Positions 36,751-47,133 of a DNA stretch of 64,000 nucleotides are shown piece by piece. Source of the DNA: Pigmentiphaga kullae (lineage in GTDB: Bacteria; Pseudomonadota; Gammaproteobacteria; Burkholderiales; Burkholderiaceae_B); contig NZ_SGXC01000004.1 in the NCBI RefSeq assembly GCF_004216695.1, forward strand, positions 1 through 64,000, written 5' to 3'. Below the pieces are notes generated by a model. It had not been told where the DNA came from, did not search any database, and saw only the letters and a program-made list of their open reading frames with translations. Each line of letters begins with the position of its first letter. The stretch's first letter is position 1. The position numbers and the translations under genes are program-made.

Positions 36751-36772
36751 ACATTTTTTTTAGGAGTCTTCC

Positions 36773-37276
36773 ATGACCATCAAAGTAGGCGATCGCGTCC
36801 CTGACGGCACCCTGACCGAGTTCATCGCCGTGGAGACCGAAGGCTGCTCGCTCGGCCCCAACGCGTTCCAGGTCGCGGATCTGGTCAAGGGCAAGAAGAT
36901 TGCCGTGTTCGCCGTGCCGGGCGCCTTCACGCCCACCTGCTCGGCCAAGCACGTGCCCAGCTACCTGCAGAACCATGACGCCCTGAAGGCCAAGGGCGTG
37001 GACGAGATCTGGTGCGTGGCCACCAACGACGCGTTCGTGATGGGGGCCTGGGCCAAGGACCAGGGCAGCCAGGGCAAGGTCCGCATGCTGGCCGACGGTT
37101 CGGCCAAGTGGACCAAGGCGCTGGGCCTGGAGTTCGACCTGACCGAGCGCGGCATGGGCGTGCGTTCGCAGCGTTATTCCATGCTGCTGGACGACGGCGC
37201 CGTCAAGGTGCTGAACGTCGAAGCCCCCGGCAAGTACGAGATCAGCGACGCGGAAACCCTGCTCAAGCAGCTGTAA
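36773..37276 (+). CDS. Peroxiredoxin, Prx5 type
   Basis: The 167-residue product reduces peroxides with a thiol. The peroxidatic Cys56 lies in VPGAFTPTCSAKHVPSYL, the signature of Prx5/type II peroxiredoxins, with KGVDEIWCVATNDAFVMGAWAKD and FDLTERGMGVRSQRYSMLLDDG following. Cys73-type partners are not obvious except the Cys of IWCVATND, common in the family. There is no fused glutaredoxin domain, so the reductant is external. AGGAG precedes the ATG, right after the palindromic element. It lies between ftsZ and lpxC. Confidence 0.93.
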   Translation: MTIKVGDRVPDGTLTEFIAVETEGCSLGPNAFQVADLVKGKKIAVFAVPGAFTPTCSAKHVPSYLQNHDALKAKGVDEIWCVATNDAFVMGAWAKDQGSQGKVRMLADGSAKWTKALGLEFDLTERGMGVRSQRYSMLLDDGAVKVLNVEAPGKYEISDAETLLKQL

Positions 37277-37289
37277 TTCCGTTTCCGGC

Positions 37290-37317
37290 ACGGCCGCGGC
37301 AGCGTGTGCGCGGCCGT
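37290..37317. terminator. Stem-loop after the peroxiredoxin gene
   Basis: ACGGCCGCG pairs with CGCGGCCGT around a 10-base loop, 14 bases after the stop codon, and outer TTCCG/CGGAA extend it. There is no T-run, so it may act with Rho or only stabilise the 3' end. Confidence 0.45.
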
Positions 37318-37359
37318 ATCGGAACCTGTGGCGGGCCACCCGCTCTAACACGGAAACGT

Positions 37360-37370
37360 TACAATATAGT
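37360..37370 (+). promoter_or_regulatory. Likely lpxC promoter -10 region
   Basis: TACAAT (37360-37365) and the overlapping TATAGT (37365-37370) form a conspicuous AT-rich patch 24 bases before the lpxC ATG. No clear -35 hexamer is seen at the right distance. Confidence 0.45.
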
Positions 37371-37393
37371 ATTAACCCGGATTCCTAGCCGCC

Positions 37394-38317
37394 ATGCTTT
37401 GCCAGCGCACAATAAAAAGCGTCACTCGAACCACCGGAGTCGGTCTGCATTCCGGGCGGCGCGTCGAGATCACGCTGCGTCCGGCAGCGCCCAATACCGG
37501 CATCGTCTTCCACCGCATCGACCTGCCCGAGCCCGTCGACCTGCCCGCTTCCGCGATGTCCGTGGGCGACACGCGCATGGCGTCGGTGCTGCAAAAGGGC
37601 GACGTGCGGGTCTCCACCGTCGAACACCTGATGTCCGCCTGCGCGGGCCTGGGCATCGACAACCTGCACGTGGACCTGACGGCCGAGGAAGTGCCCATCA
37701 TGGACGGCAGCGCGGGCACCTTCGTGTTCCTGCTGCAATCGGCGGGCATCGAGGAACAGAACGCCGCCAAGGAATTCATCCGGGTGCTGGAACCGGTCGA
37801 AGTGCGCGAGGGCGAAGGCGCCTCGGCCAAATGGGCCCGGCTCGAACCCTACGACGGCTTCTCGCTGGCCTTCTCCATAGACTTCCATCATCCGGCCATC
37901 GACGCCACGTCGAATTTCGCCGAAATCGACTTCGCCAAGCATTCCTACATCAAGGAAATCGCGCGCGCCCGCACCTTCGGTTTCATGCAGGACGTGGAAA
38001 ACCTCCGCGCCGCGGGCCTGGCGCGTGGCGGCAGCCTGGACAACGCCATCGTGATGGACGAATTCCGAGTCCTGAACAGCGACGGGCTTCGCTACGACGA
38101 CGAGTTCGTCAAGCACAAGATCCTGGACGCCATCGGCGACCTGTACCTGGTGGGCAAACCCCTGATCGCCCGCTACGTGGCCCACAAGTCGGGCCACGGC
38201 ATGAACAACCAGCTCGTGCGGGCCCTGCTGGAGCGCCGCCACGCCTGGGAACTCGCCACCTTCGAATCGAAGTCGGTCGCCCCCCAAGCCTTCCGCGAAG
38301 ACTGGGTGGCGGTGTGA
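37394..38317 (+). CDS. lpxC: UDP-3-O-acyl-GlcNAc deacetylase LpxC
   Basis: LpxC makes the committed step of lipid A synthesis in the cytoplasm and needs zinc. The 307-residue product has [22 protein letters not shown], the zinc-ligand [42 protein letters not shown], and the HxxxD motif in [18 protein letters not shown] followed by [16 protein letters not shown]. Length is normal. The stop codon directly abuts palindromic element copy 2. Confidence 0.97.
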   Translation: MLCQRTIKSVTRTTGVGLHSGRRVEITLRPAAPNTGIVFHRIDLPEPVDLPASAMSVGDTRMASVLQKGDVRVSTVEHLMSACAGLGIDNLHVDLTAEEVPIMDGSAGTFVFLLQSAGIEEQNAAKEFIRVLEPVEVREGEGASAKWARLEPYDGFSLAFSIDFHHPAIDATSNFAEIDFAKHSYIKEIARARTFGFMQDVENLRAAGLARGGSLDNAIVMDEFRVLNSDGLRYDDEFVKHKILDAIGDLYLVGKPLIARYVAHKSGHGMNNQLVRALLERRHAWELATFESKSVAPQAFREDWVAV

Positions 38318-38447
38318 CCCCCCCTACGCGCTGACGCGCGCCCCCCAGGGGGCGGCACTGGCGGACCGGCAAAGCCGGATCCGCGGTGCCCTGGGTCTAG
38401 TACCGGTTTCGCCCCCTTGGGGGGCGCGCGTCAGCGCGTAGGGAGGA
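38318..38447. repeat. Palindromic intergenic element, copy 2 (shortened)
   Basis: The left arm (38318-38354) is identical to the left arm of copy 1 over 37 bp. The inner hairpin is GCGGACCGGC-AAA-GCCGG-ATCCGC, closed by GCAC/GTGC, so several stem pairs differ from copy 1 by matched changes. The right inner hairpin is missing; GTACCGGTTT joins straight to a right arm (38410-38447) with one extra T and GGGAGGA at the end. The right arm supplies the last codons and stop of the DUF721 gene. Confidence 0.85.
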
Positions 38448-38967
38448 GCAATCTCTTCAGTTCCGCCAGGGCCTGGGTGCCCTGTTCGGTGGCCTGGCGC
38501 GCCTGGGGCCGCGGGGCCGGGCGGGACAATTCGGTCTCTTCCAGGCGGGTAAGCGTTGCTTGAACGCGGACGGCGATTCCGTTAACCTGCCACCCTTGCT
38601 TTTCCAAGGCAGCCACCAGCCGGGGCGCCAGCTGGCGCAGTTTGGCCGAATGGGCCGCGGCGGGTACGCCCAGCGTCAACTGGCCATCCTCGAAGCGCAG
38701 CACGTGGCAGGCCGGGCCCAGGGGCGCGGGCAGGGCGGCGCAGACCTGGCGTTGCAGGTCCAGCAGGCGGCGGGCGGTGCCCAGCAGGCTGGCGCCCTTG
38801 CCGTCGCGTCCCAGGCAAGCCAGCGTGGCGGTGTACTGCGCCGGATCGGCATGGGTCTGCGGCTTGCGCCGCTTCCGGAAGGGCGCCGCGGGCCGGGTAC
38901 GAAAAGTTTCGATCGCGAACTCCCTGGAGTCTCGGGAACATTCAAGAGGATACGGGGCGCCGAGCAA
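38431..38967 (-). CDS. DUF721 / DciA-like protein (start uncertain)
   Basis: The conserved part (LLGTARRLLDLQRQVCAALPAPLGPACHVLRFEDGQLTLGVPAAAHSAKLRQLAPRLVAALEKQ) matches DUF721, the family of DciA, which loads the replicative helicase in bacteria lacking DnaC. No ATG precedes this part except ones overlapping the divergent M23 start. A TTG at 38967, with GAGAGA upstream, is taken as a tentative start, giving 178 residues; a shorter protein beginning near 38913 is possible. The last codons (Pro-Thr-Arg-stop) are encoded by the right arm of palindromic element copy 2. Neighbours lpxC and M23 match the usual context. Confidence 0.72.
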   Translation of the reverse strand: MLGAPYPLECSRDSREFAIETFRTRPAAPFRKRRKPQTHADPAQYTATLACLGRDGKGASLLGTARRLLDLQRQVCAALPAPLGPACHVLRFEDGQLTLGVPAAAHSAKLRQLAPRLVAALEKQGWQVNGIAVRVQATLTRLEETELSRPAPRPQARQATEQGTQALAELKRLLLPTR

Positions 38968-38998
38968 GGCGCGTCTCTCACGCCAGGAGGCACGTTCC

Positions 38999-39955
38999 GT
39001 GCAGATCATCATAGTGCATCCGCGCCTGTCCGAGGCGAGGACGCTGACCATCACCCCCCGTTTCGCGGCGGGGATGATCGCCGCAATCGGTGCCGCGCTG
39101 ATACTTGGCGCCGTGCTGTTGAATTACGCCGCGTCCGGCATCGCCTGGCCCTGGAGCGGTTCCGGCCTGTCCGAGCGTAGCCGCGAGGAAGCCCGCCAGC
39201 AGGCGGTGCTGCGCGAGAACATCAACCTGCTTGCCAAGCGCGTGGGTGAAATGCAGGCCAAGCTGATGCAGCTCGACGCGCTGGGCGAGCGCGTCGCCGG
39301 CCTGGCGGGCGTGTCCCCGGCGTTTTCCGCCAAGGGCGTGCCGGGCCGCGGCGGGCTGCTGGTGTCGTCGCAGCCCATGTCGCCCCAGGACGTCAGTTCC
39401 GAACTCGATCATCTCGAAGCCCAACTGGCCGAGCGCTCCGATTACCTCAGCGTCCTGGACGCGCAATTGACGACCCTGTCGGTGCGCAAGGCGATGACGC
39501 CCACCGTCATGCCCGTCACGCAGGGGTACAACGGTTCATCGTTCGGCTGGCGGGTCGATCCCTTCACCGGGACGCGCTCGCTGCACGAAGGCGTGGATTT
39601 CTCAGCGCCGTCGGGCACCGCCATCGTGGCCGCGGCGGGCGGCGTCGTGCAGGTGGCCGAATTCCATTCCGGCTACGGCTACATGATAGACATCGACCAC
39701 GGCAACGACCTGGTCACCCGCTATGCCCATGCGTCGAAGCTGCTGGTCAAGCCGGGCGACCTGGTCAAGCGCGGCCAGCGCATCGCCGCCGTCGGCAGTA
39801 CCGGCCGCTCCACCGGTTCGCACCTGCACTTCGAGGTGCGGCTGGGCGGCGTCGCCGTCAATCCCAACAACTTCCTGACCCACGGTCCTGGCAAGCAGCC
39901 GGTCGAACCCTTCTCCAAGGTCGTCACCCTCCCAGCCCCCGGACCTCTGGACTAG
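38999..39955 (+). CDS. M23-family peptidase (LytM/NlpD-type), membrane-anchored
   Basis: The 318-residue product has one N-terminal membrane helix (about 23-45), a predicted coiled coil (REEARQQAVLRENINLLAKRVGEMQAKLMQLD, then ELDHLEAQLAERSDYLSVLDAQL) and a C-terminal LytM domain. Zinc ligands are visible as His196 and Asp200 in LHEGVDFSAPSG and the His275-x-His277 motif of GSHLHFEVRLGG. It probably cleaves peptidoglycan crosslinks in the periplasm. AGGAGG lies 8 bases before the GTG, fixing the start. In relatives this gene is normally close to secA; here a catabolic module separates them. Confidence 0.9.
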   Translation: MQIIIVHPRLSEARTLTITPRFAAGMIAAIGAALILGAVLLNYAASGIAWPWSGSGLSERSREEARQQAVLRENINLLAKRVGEMQAKLMQLDALGERVAGLAGVSPAFSAKGVPGRGGLLVSSQPMSPQDVSSELDHLEAQLAERSDYLSVLDAQLTTLSVRKAMTPTVMPVTQGYNGSSFGWRVDPFTGTRSLHEGVDFSAPSGTAIVAAAGGVVQVAEFHSGYGYMIDIDHGNDLVTRYAHASKLLVKPGDLVKRGQRIAAVGSTGRSTGSHLHFEVRLGGVAVNPNNFLTHGPGKQPVEPFSKVVTLPAPGPLD

Positions 39956-39961
39956 AGGGGG

Positions 39962-40081
39962 AGAGGTCTCTCCTACGCAGACCCAGGATGCGGTGGATCC
40001 GGCTCCGCCGGTCCACCCGCATCGCCCGCTGGGGGGCGCCCGAAGGGCGTAGGGGGGGGACCATAATCAGCGGAGACCTCT
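39962..40081. repeat. Palindromic element, copy 3 (half copy, inverted)
   Basis: Only one half is present, in the opposite orientation: CCCAGG, a hairpin ATGCGGTGGATCCGGC-TCC-GCCGG-TCCACCCGCAT, then an arm at 40023-40058. In the arm, CGCCC-GAA-GGGCG replaces the CGCGC/GCGCG stem of copies 1 and 2. Nine-base inverted repeats AGAGGTCTC (39962-39970) and GAGACCTCT (40073-40081) flank it. The 3' end of the LysR gene runs through the element. Confidence 0.78.
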
Positions 40082-40989
40082 CGCAGGCAGCGCATCAGGC
40101 GTTCGCTGGCGGGGGACAGCGCGCGTTGCTTGCTCCAGGTCAGGCCGATGGGGCGCAGCAGGCCGGGGAGTTCCAGAGGCAGGATGGCCAGCATGCCGAG
40201 GTCGCTGTAGTGGCGGGCCGCGACGCGGGACAGAAGGCCGACGGCCCGGGTGGATTGGAGGTAGGTGGCGATGACCGGGACCGACAGGGTTTCGATGTAG
40301 TCGCTGGGCATGGCGATGTCGTGCTCCTGGAACACGGCCTCCAACGGTTCCCTGGGCAGCGATGCCACCGGCGGCAGGATCCAGGGGTAGGGGGCCAGGT
40401 CGCGCCAGTGCAGGGACGAGGTGCCGGCCAGGGGATGCTGGCGGCCCACCACGACCATGCTCGATCCCTCGAACAGCGGGGCTTCCTCGAAGTCCGCCGA
40501 TGGCCAGCTGGACAGGCGGCCCACCAGGATGTCCAGGTGGCCGCGCCGCAATTGCGGCAGCAGCGTGTCCATCGAGCCTTCCTGTACGTGTACCGTGGTC
40601 GTGGGCGAGATGCGCTTGAGGGCGGCCAGGGCCTGGGGGACCAGCGCCGAGGTCATCGCGGGCATGGCGCCCAGCGCGGCCCGGCCGGACGCGCCGGACA
40701 GCAGCGCGCGCAGTTCGTCACGAGTCTGGGCCAGGGTGTTGAGCATGACGCGGGCCTGGCGGATCAGGCATTCGCCGTAGACGTTGGGCTGTACGCCCCG
40801 CGCCGTCCGGTCGAACAGCTTGAAGCCCAGGCCTTTCTCCAGTTCGGACAGCGCCAGCGACACCGCCGGCTGGGTGATGTTGAGGCTGGCCGCGACCTTG
40901 CCCAGGTTGCGCAGCTCGTCCAGCGCCACCAGCAGTTGCAGATGGCGCGGCTTGAGGTTGGCGCGGATGTACCAGTCGAGTCTGGCCAT
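39973..40989 (-). CDS. LysR-type transcriptional regulator
   Basis: The 338-residue product has an N-terminal winged helix (LKPRHLQLLVALDELRNLGKVAASLNITQPAVSLALSELEKGLGFKLFDRTARGVQPN, about residues 12-69) and a periplasmic-binding-type effector domain. It is divergent from the amidohydrolase-decarboxylase-Bug module and probably activates it; two LysR-box palindromes lie between them. The true family end is around VSADYG; the last 28 residues are encoded by palindromic element copy 3 and are not family sequence. Confidence 0.9.
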   Translation of the reverse strand: MARLDWYIRANLKPRHLQLLVALDELRNLGKVAASLNITQPAVSLALSELEKGLGFKLFDRTARGVQPNVYGECLIRQARVMLNTLAQTRDELRALLSGASGRAALGAMPAMTSALVPQALAALKRISPTTTVHVQEGSMDTLLPQLRRGHLDILVGRLSSWPSADFEEAPLFEGSSMVVVGRQHPLAGTSSLHWRDLAPYPWILPPVASLPREPLEAVFQEHDIAMPSDYIETLSVPVIATYLQSTRAVGLLSRVAARHYSDLGMLAILPLELPGLLRPIGLTWSKQRALSPASERLMRCLREVSADYGPPPTPFGRPPAGDAGGPAEPDPPHPGSA

Positions 40990-41011
40990 GGCGGATCCAT
41001 CCGGAATTTCA

Positions 41012-41027
41012 ATAAGTGAATGCTTAT
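41012..41027. promoter_or_regulatory. LysR-box palindrome 1
   Basis: ATAAG-tgaatg-CTTAT is a 5-bp inverted repeat in the T-N11-A form typical of LysR sites. It lies 23 bases from the LysR start codon, so binding could also repress the regulator gene. Confidence 0.6.
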
Positions 41028-41044
41028 GATAAACGCCGGATTTT

Positions 41045-41059
41045 TAAGTGGTTTGCTTA
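41045..41059. promoter_or_regulatory. LysR-box palindrome 2
   Basis: TAAG-tggtttg-CTTA shares AAGTG and TGCTTATG-type half-sites with the first box, 33 bases away, or about three helical turns. Two linked sites of this kind are expected for a LysR recognition site and activation site upstream of the amidohydrolase operon. Confidence 0.55.
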
Positions 41060-41101
41060 TGTTGTTGCGGGCATGATGGGCGCCTTCGATCAGGAGCCCC
41101 C

Positions 41102-41986
41102 GTGTCCCATCCCAAGCCGACATCGATCATCGATCTCCACACCCACGTCGTCGCCGCGGACCAGCAGGCCTATCCCCTGGCGCCGCTGTCCGGCCGGCAG
41201 TCGGACTGGTCGCGCGAGCGGCCGGTCACGCGCGAGGCCATGCTGGCCGCCATGGACGAGGCCGGCATCGCGCAGGTCGCGCTGGTGCAGGCTTCCACCT
41301 GCTATGGCCATGACAGCAGTTATGTCGCGGACTCCGTCGCGGCCCGGCCGGACCGTTTCATCGGCGTCTATTCGATCGGCCTGGCCGAGCCCGACGCCGC
41401 CGAGCGCATTGCCTACTGGCACGGCCGCGGGCTGCAAGGCATGCGGGTGTTCATCGCCGGCCATACCGCGGCAGACCACGCGGCGCGGCTGGACGATCCG
41501 CTGGGTTTCCCCGCCTGGGAACGGGCGCAGGAACTGGACATCCCCGTGTGCGTGCAACTGCGGGCCGACGGCCTGCCGCAACTGCAGAACATCCTGCGGC
41601 GCTTCCCGCGCGTGCGGGTGCTGCTGGACCACTTCGCCCGGCCCAGGCTGGAAGACGGCCCGCCCTATGCGGCGGCGGCCAGCCTGTTCGCGCTGGCGGA
41701 TCATCCCAACCTGTTCTTCAAGTTCACCACCCACAACGTCCGGGAGGCCCGTGAAGGGGCGGCCACGCAGGCCAGCTTCCTGCGGCGCGCGATCGATGTG
41801 TTCGGCGTGCGCCGCATCGCCTGGGGGTCGAACTTCCCGGCGTCGGCGGGCAGCCTGGCCAGCCTGCTGGGCGAGGCCCTGGAGGCCACCGCCTCGCTGT
41901 CCGGCGAAGAGCGGGAATGGGTCTTCCATCGCACGGCCCGGGCGCTGTATCCCGCGCTGGACGCCGCATCGGCAAGGGGGGCGTGA
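41102..41986 (+). CDS. Amidohydrolase-2 family hydrolase/decarboxylase
   Basis: The 294-residue product is a TIM-barrel amidohydrolase of the PF04909 type, which includes lactonases and non-oxidative decarboxylases. The HxH metal motif is IIDLHTHVV (His13, His15), followed by VALVQASTCYGHDSSYVAD, GLQGMRVFI, VRVLLDHFARP and IAWGSNFPAS. In the last motif Asn replaces the Asp usually found in GSDFP/GTDYP, so metal binding or catalysis may differ. It starts at GTG behind AGGAG. Its stop overlaps the next gene's ATG by one base. Confidence 0.8.
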   Translation: MSHPKPTSIIDLHTHVVAADQQAYPLAPLSGRQSDWSRERPVTREAMLAAMDEAGIAQVALVQASTCYGHDSSYVADSVAARPDRFIGVYSIGLAEPDAAERIAYWHGRGLQGMRVFIAGHTAADHAARLDDPLGFPAWERAQELDIPVCVQLRADGLPQLQNILRRFPRVRVLLDHFARPRLEDGPPYAAAASLFALADHPNLFFKFTTHNVREAREGAATQASFLRRAIDVFGVRRIAWGSNFPASAGSLASLLGEALEATASLSGEEREWVFHRTARALYPALDAASARGA

Positions 41987-42867
41987 TGGGGGCGATGACG
42001 CTGCGCACCTTGTTGGGCGACTATCCGAACACGCAGGCCCTGAAGCGGGGCGAGATCGCTTCGCCGCTGGTCGGCTTCGAATTCGATCCGGTCAAGACCG
42101 CCAACCGGGCGTTCAAGCGCGTCGTGCGCGAGGGCGCCTTCGACGTGGCGGAGCTGGCGCTGGTGACCTTCCTGCAGGCCAAGGCCTATGGCAAGCCCCT
42201 GGTGCTGATGCCGGCCGTGGTGGGGGCGGGACGCTACCAGCACCATTGCCTGGTCCACAACGTCGAGCGCGGACGCCTGCGGGTGGCGGAACTGGCCGGC
42301 AAGCGCATCGGGATCCGGGCCTACGCCCAGACCACGGTGGCCTGGGTGCGGGGCATCCTGGCCGACGACTACGGGGTGGACCTGAACGCGATACGCTGGG
42401 TGACGTTCGAGGACGGGCACCTGGCCGAGTTCGCCGATCCGCCCGGGGTGGCGCGGGCCGAAGGCCGGAGCATGGTCGAGATGCTGCTGGCGGGGGAACT
42501 GGACGCCGCCATCATCGGCACCGACCTGCCCGACGATCCGCGCCTGGCGCCGGTGCTGCCCGATCCCCACGTGGCCGCCGCCGCATGGGGCGCCCGGCAC
42601 GCCATGGTGCCCATCAACCACATGGTGGCCGTGGACCGGACGCTGTGCGAGACGCGTCCGGAGGTGGTCCGCGAGGTCTACCGGCTGCTGCAGGAAAGCA
42701 AGGCCGCGGCCAGGCGGGACGCCGGCGGGCCGGACCTGACGCCGTTCGGCGTGGAGCCCAACCGCCACGCGCTGGAATTGATCATCCACTACGCCTATGA
42801 CCAGAAACTGATTCCGCGCCGCTATGCCGTCGACGAGCTGTTCGACGACGTGACCCGCGTGCTGTGA
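41986..42867 (+). CDS. 4,5-dihydroxyphthalate decarboxylase-like protein
   Basis: The 293-residue product resembles proteins annotated as 4,5-dihydroxyphthalate decarboxylase, which share a type II periplasmic-binding fold without a signal peptide: LLGDYPNTQALKRGEI, FDVAELALVTFLQAKAYGKPLVLMPAVVGAGRYQHHCLVHN, LAGKRIGIRAYAQTTVAWVRGIL, and a C-terminal DLTPFGVEPNRHALELIIHYAYDQKLIPRRYAVDELF. Real Pht5 is somewhat longer, so the activity is an inference; NMT1/THI5-like binding proteins are the alternative. It begins one base before the end of the amidohydrolase stop, so the two are coupled. Confidence 0.72.
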   Translation: MGAMTLRTLLGDYPNTQALKRGEIASPLVGFEFDPVKTANRAFKRVVREGAFDVAELALVTFLQAKAYGKPLVLMPAVVGAGRYQHHCLVHNVERGRLRVAELAGKRIGIRAYAQTTVAWVRGILADDYGVDLNAIRWVTFEDGHLAEFADPPGVARAEGRSMVEMLLAGELDAAIIGTDLPDDPRLAPVLPDPHVAAAAWGARHAMVPINHMVAVDRTLCETRPEVVREVYRLLQESKAAARRDAGGPDLTPFGVEPNRHALELIIHYAYDQKLIPRRYAVDELFDDVTRVL

Positions 42868-42944
42868 CCGGCGCCGGCCATCGGGCCGGCCCGCAAAGAC
42901 AATCGCGGCGGCGAGGACCGCCGCCCTCATTCCCAGGAGACAAC

Positions 42945-43907
42945 ATGAAATGGTTCGCAATCCTGGCCGCCTGCGTGGCGGCCGCCGTTCCCACGCTTCC
43001 CGCCCAGGCCCAGGTGGGCGGCCAGGTCACGCGCATCGTCGTGCCGTTCGCCGCGGGCGGAGCCCGGGAGCTGCTGGCGCGCACGTTCTACCAGGAACTG
43101 GGCCAGCAGCTGGGCCAGACCATCATCATCGAAAGCCGGCCAGGCGCGGGCGGGGCCATCGGCACGTCCAACGTCGGGCGCGCCGATCCGGACGGGCGCA
43201 CGCTGCTCATGGCCGCGTCCAGCCATTTCGTCACGGCCGAGCTGGGCGCCAAGCCGCACTATGACCCGGTCAAGGATTTCACGCCGGTGGCCAACATCGG
43301 CACCCAGAGCTATGTGTTGATGATCAGCAGCGCGGTGCCGGCCAGGAACGTGGCCGAATTCATCGCCTATGCCAAAAAGCGCCCGGGCGAACTGAACTAC
43401 GGTTCGGCCGGCATCGGCAGCTCCACCCATCTGGCCATGGCCTATTTTCTGAGCACGGCCGGGCTGGACATGCTGCACATCCCCTACAAATCCACCCAGG
43501 AAGCGGCCAACGACGTGGCCGGCGGGCGGGCGCAGGCGGTGATCGTGCCCAATGCCGGTGTCGGTGCCTACCTGCAGGATTCCAGGCTGCGCATCATAGG
43601 CGTGACTTCGCGCCAGCCCTCGCCGCTGCTGCCCGGCGTGCCGCCCATCGCCCAGGCCGGCCTGCCGTCCTACGTGTTCGAGTCGTGGTTCGGCCTGCTG
43701 GCGCCCGCCGCCACGCCCGCGCCGGTGGTCCAGCGCATCAACGCCGCGGTGGCGAAGGTCCTGGAGATGCCCGTCATCAAGGAGCGCCTGGCCACCCAGG
43801 GCGTGGCGCCGGATGCCATGAACGTCGATGAATTTGGCAAACTGTTCGTCCAGGACAGGCAACTGATGGCCCGCATCGTCAAGGAGGCCAGGCTCACCCG
43901 GGATTGA
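42945..43907 (+). CDS. Bug/TctC-family periplasmic solute-binding protein
   Basis: The 320-residue product has a signal peptide ending near AQAQ and Bug motifs: VTRIVVPFAAGGARELLARTFYQELGQ, IIESRPGAGGAIGTSNVGRADPDGRTLL, LNYGSAGIGSSTHLA, HIPYKSTQEAANDVAGGRAQAV. The usual GGxxD of the first loop is GGARE, a possible ligand-pocket difference. CAGGAG precedes the ATG. It closes the LysR-controlled module, suggesting an aromatic or cyclic carboxylate ligand. A GCGGCGG/CCGCCGC hairpin lies in the 77-bp gap before it. Confidence 0.92.
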   Translation: MKWFAILAACVAAAVPTLPAQAQVGGQVTRIVVPFAAGGARELLARTFYQELGQQLGQTIIIESRPGAGGAIGTSNVGRADPDGRTLLMAASSHFVTAELGAKPHYDPVKDFTPVANIGTQSYVLMISSAVPARNVAEFIAYAKKRPGELNYGSAGIGSSTHLAMAYFLSTAGLDMLHIPYKSTQEAANDVAGGRAQAVIVPNAGVGAYLQDSRLRIIGVTSRQPSPLLPGVPPIAQAGLPSYVFESWFGLLAPAATPAPVVQRINAAVAKVLEMPVIKERLATQGVAPDAMNVDEFGKLFVQDRQLMARIVKEARLTRD

Positions 43908-44105
43908 CCCGGACCGGTCCCGGCGGGGGCGGGCGCCGCTCCCGGGCCGGGCCAGCCGCCGGGGGCGGTGGCCGGGCAGGGATGTCCATGCGGACGGGAC
44001 GCGCGATTCAAGGTCCTCCCACGGTGCTAAACTGGCTGGCTTATCCCCTATCCCGGCTGGGATGCCAGGCCACGGCCCGGCCCCGGTTGCTTGCAAATAT
44101 CGCGC

Positions 44106-46836
<2,731 letters not shown>

Positions 46837-46850
<14 letters not shown>

Positions 46851-46875
46851 GGGGGAACCCCCTACGCGAGTTTCC
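46837..46875. repeat. 18-bp hairpin across the secA stop codon
   Basis: GGAAACTCGCGTAGGGGG (46837-46854) is the exact reverse complement of 46858-46875, with a 3-base GAA loop. The secA stop TAG is at 46848-46850 in the left arm. The GCGTAGGGGG/CCCCCTACGC part equals the tip of the arms of the neighbouring palindromic elements. There is no T-run. Confidence 0.8.
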
Positions 46876-46886
46876 TGGTAGGCCCA

Positions 46887-47133
46887 CCCCCTACCCGCTT
46901 ACGCGGGCCCCCTCAAGGGGGCGATGCGGGTGGACCGGCGGAGCCGGATCCACCGCATCCTGGGTCTAGTACCCGTTTCTTGGGGTGCGGCACCGGTGCT
47001 ATCGCTGGCTGCCAGCGGTAGCACCCCTGCTTCAGTCCAAGATGGTTTCCCTAGGCCCAGGAAACCGCGGATCTGGCTTTGCCAGTCCGCCGGTTTCGCC
47101 CCCTGGGGGGCGCGCGTCAGCGCGTAGGGGGGG
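46887..47133. repeat. Palindromic intergenic element, copy 4 (complete, diverged left arm)
   Basis: The right arm (47097-47133) is identical to that of copy 1 over 37 bp, and the right inner hairpin is nearly identical. The left arm (46887-46923) has CCCGC-TTAC-GCGGG where copies 1 and 2 have CGCGC-TGAC-GCGCG, a stem-preserving change. The left hairpin is GTGGACCGGC-GGA-GCCGG-ATCCAC. The middle section differs from copy 1 and has its own GGGGTGC/GCACCCC and CTGGCTGCCAG stems. The RidA reading frame runs through the right half. Confidence 0.85.

Noticed and set aside
38582-38941. 119-residue minus-strand frame starting at an ATG inside the DUF721 gene
   Set aside because: Its product does not resemble any family, whereas the overlapping frame contains the DUF721 conserved region; kept only as a possible sign of a frame error.
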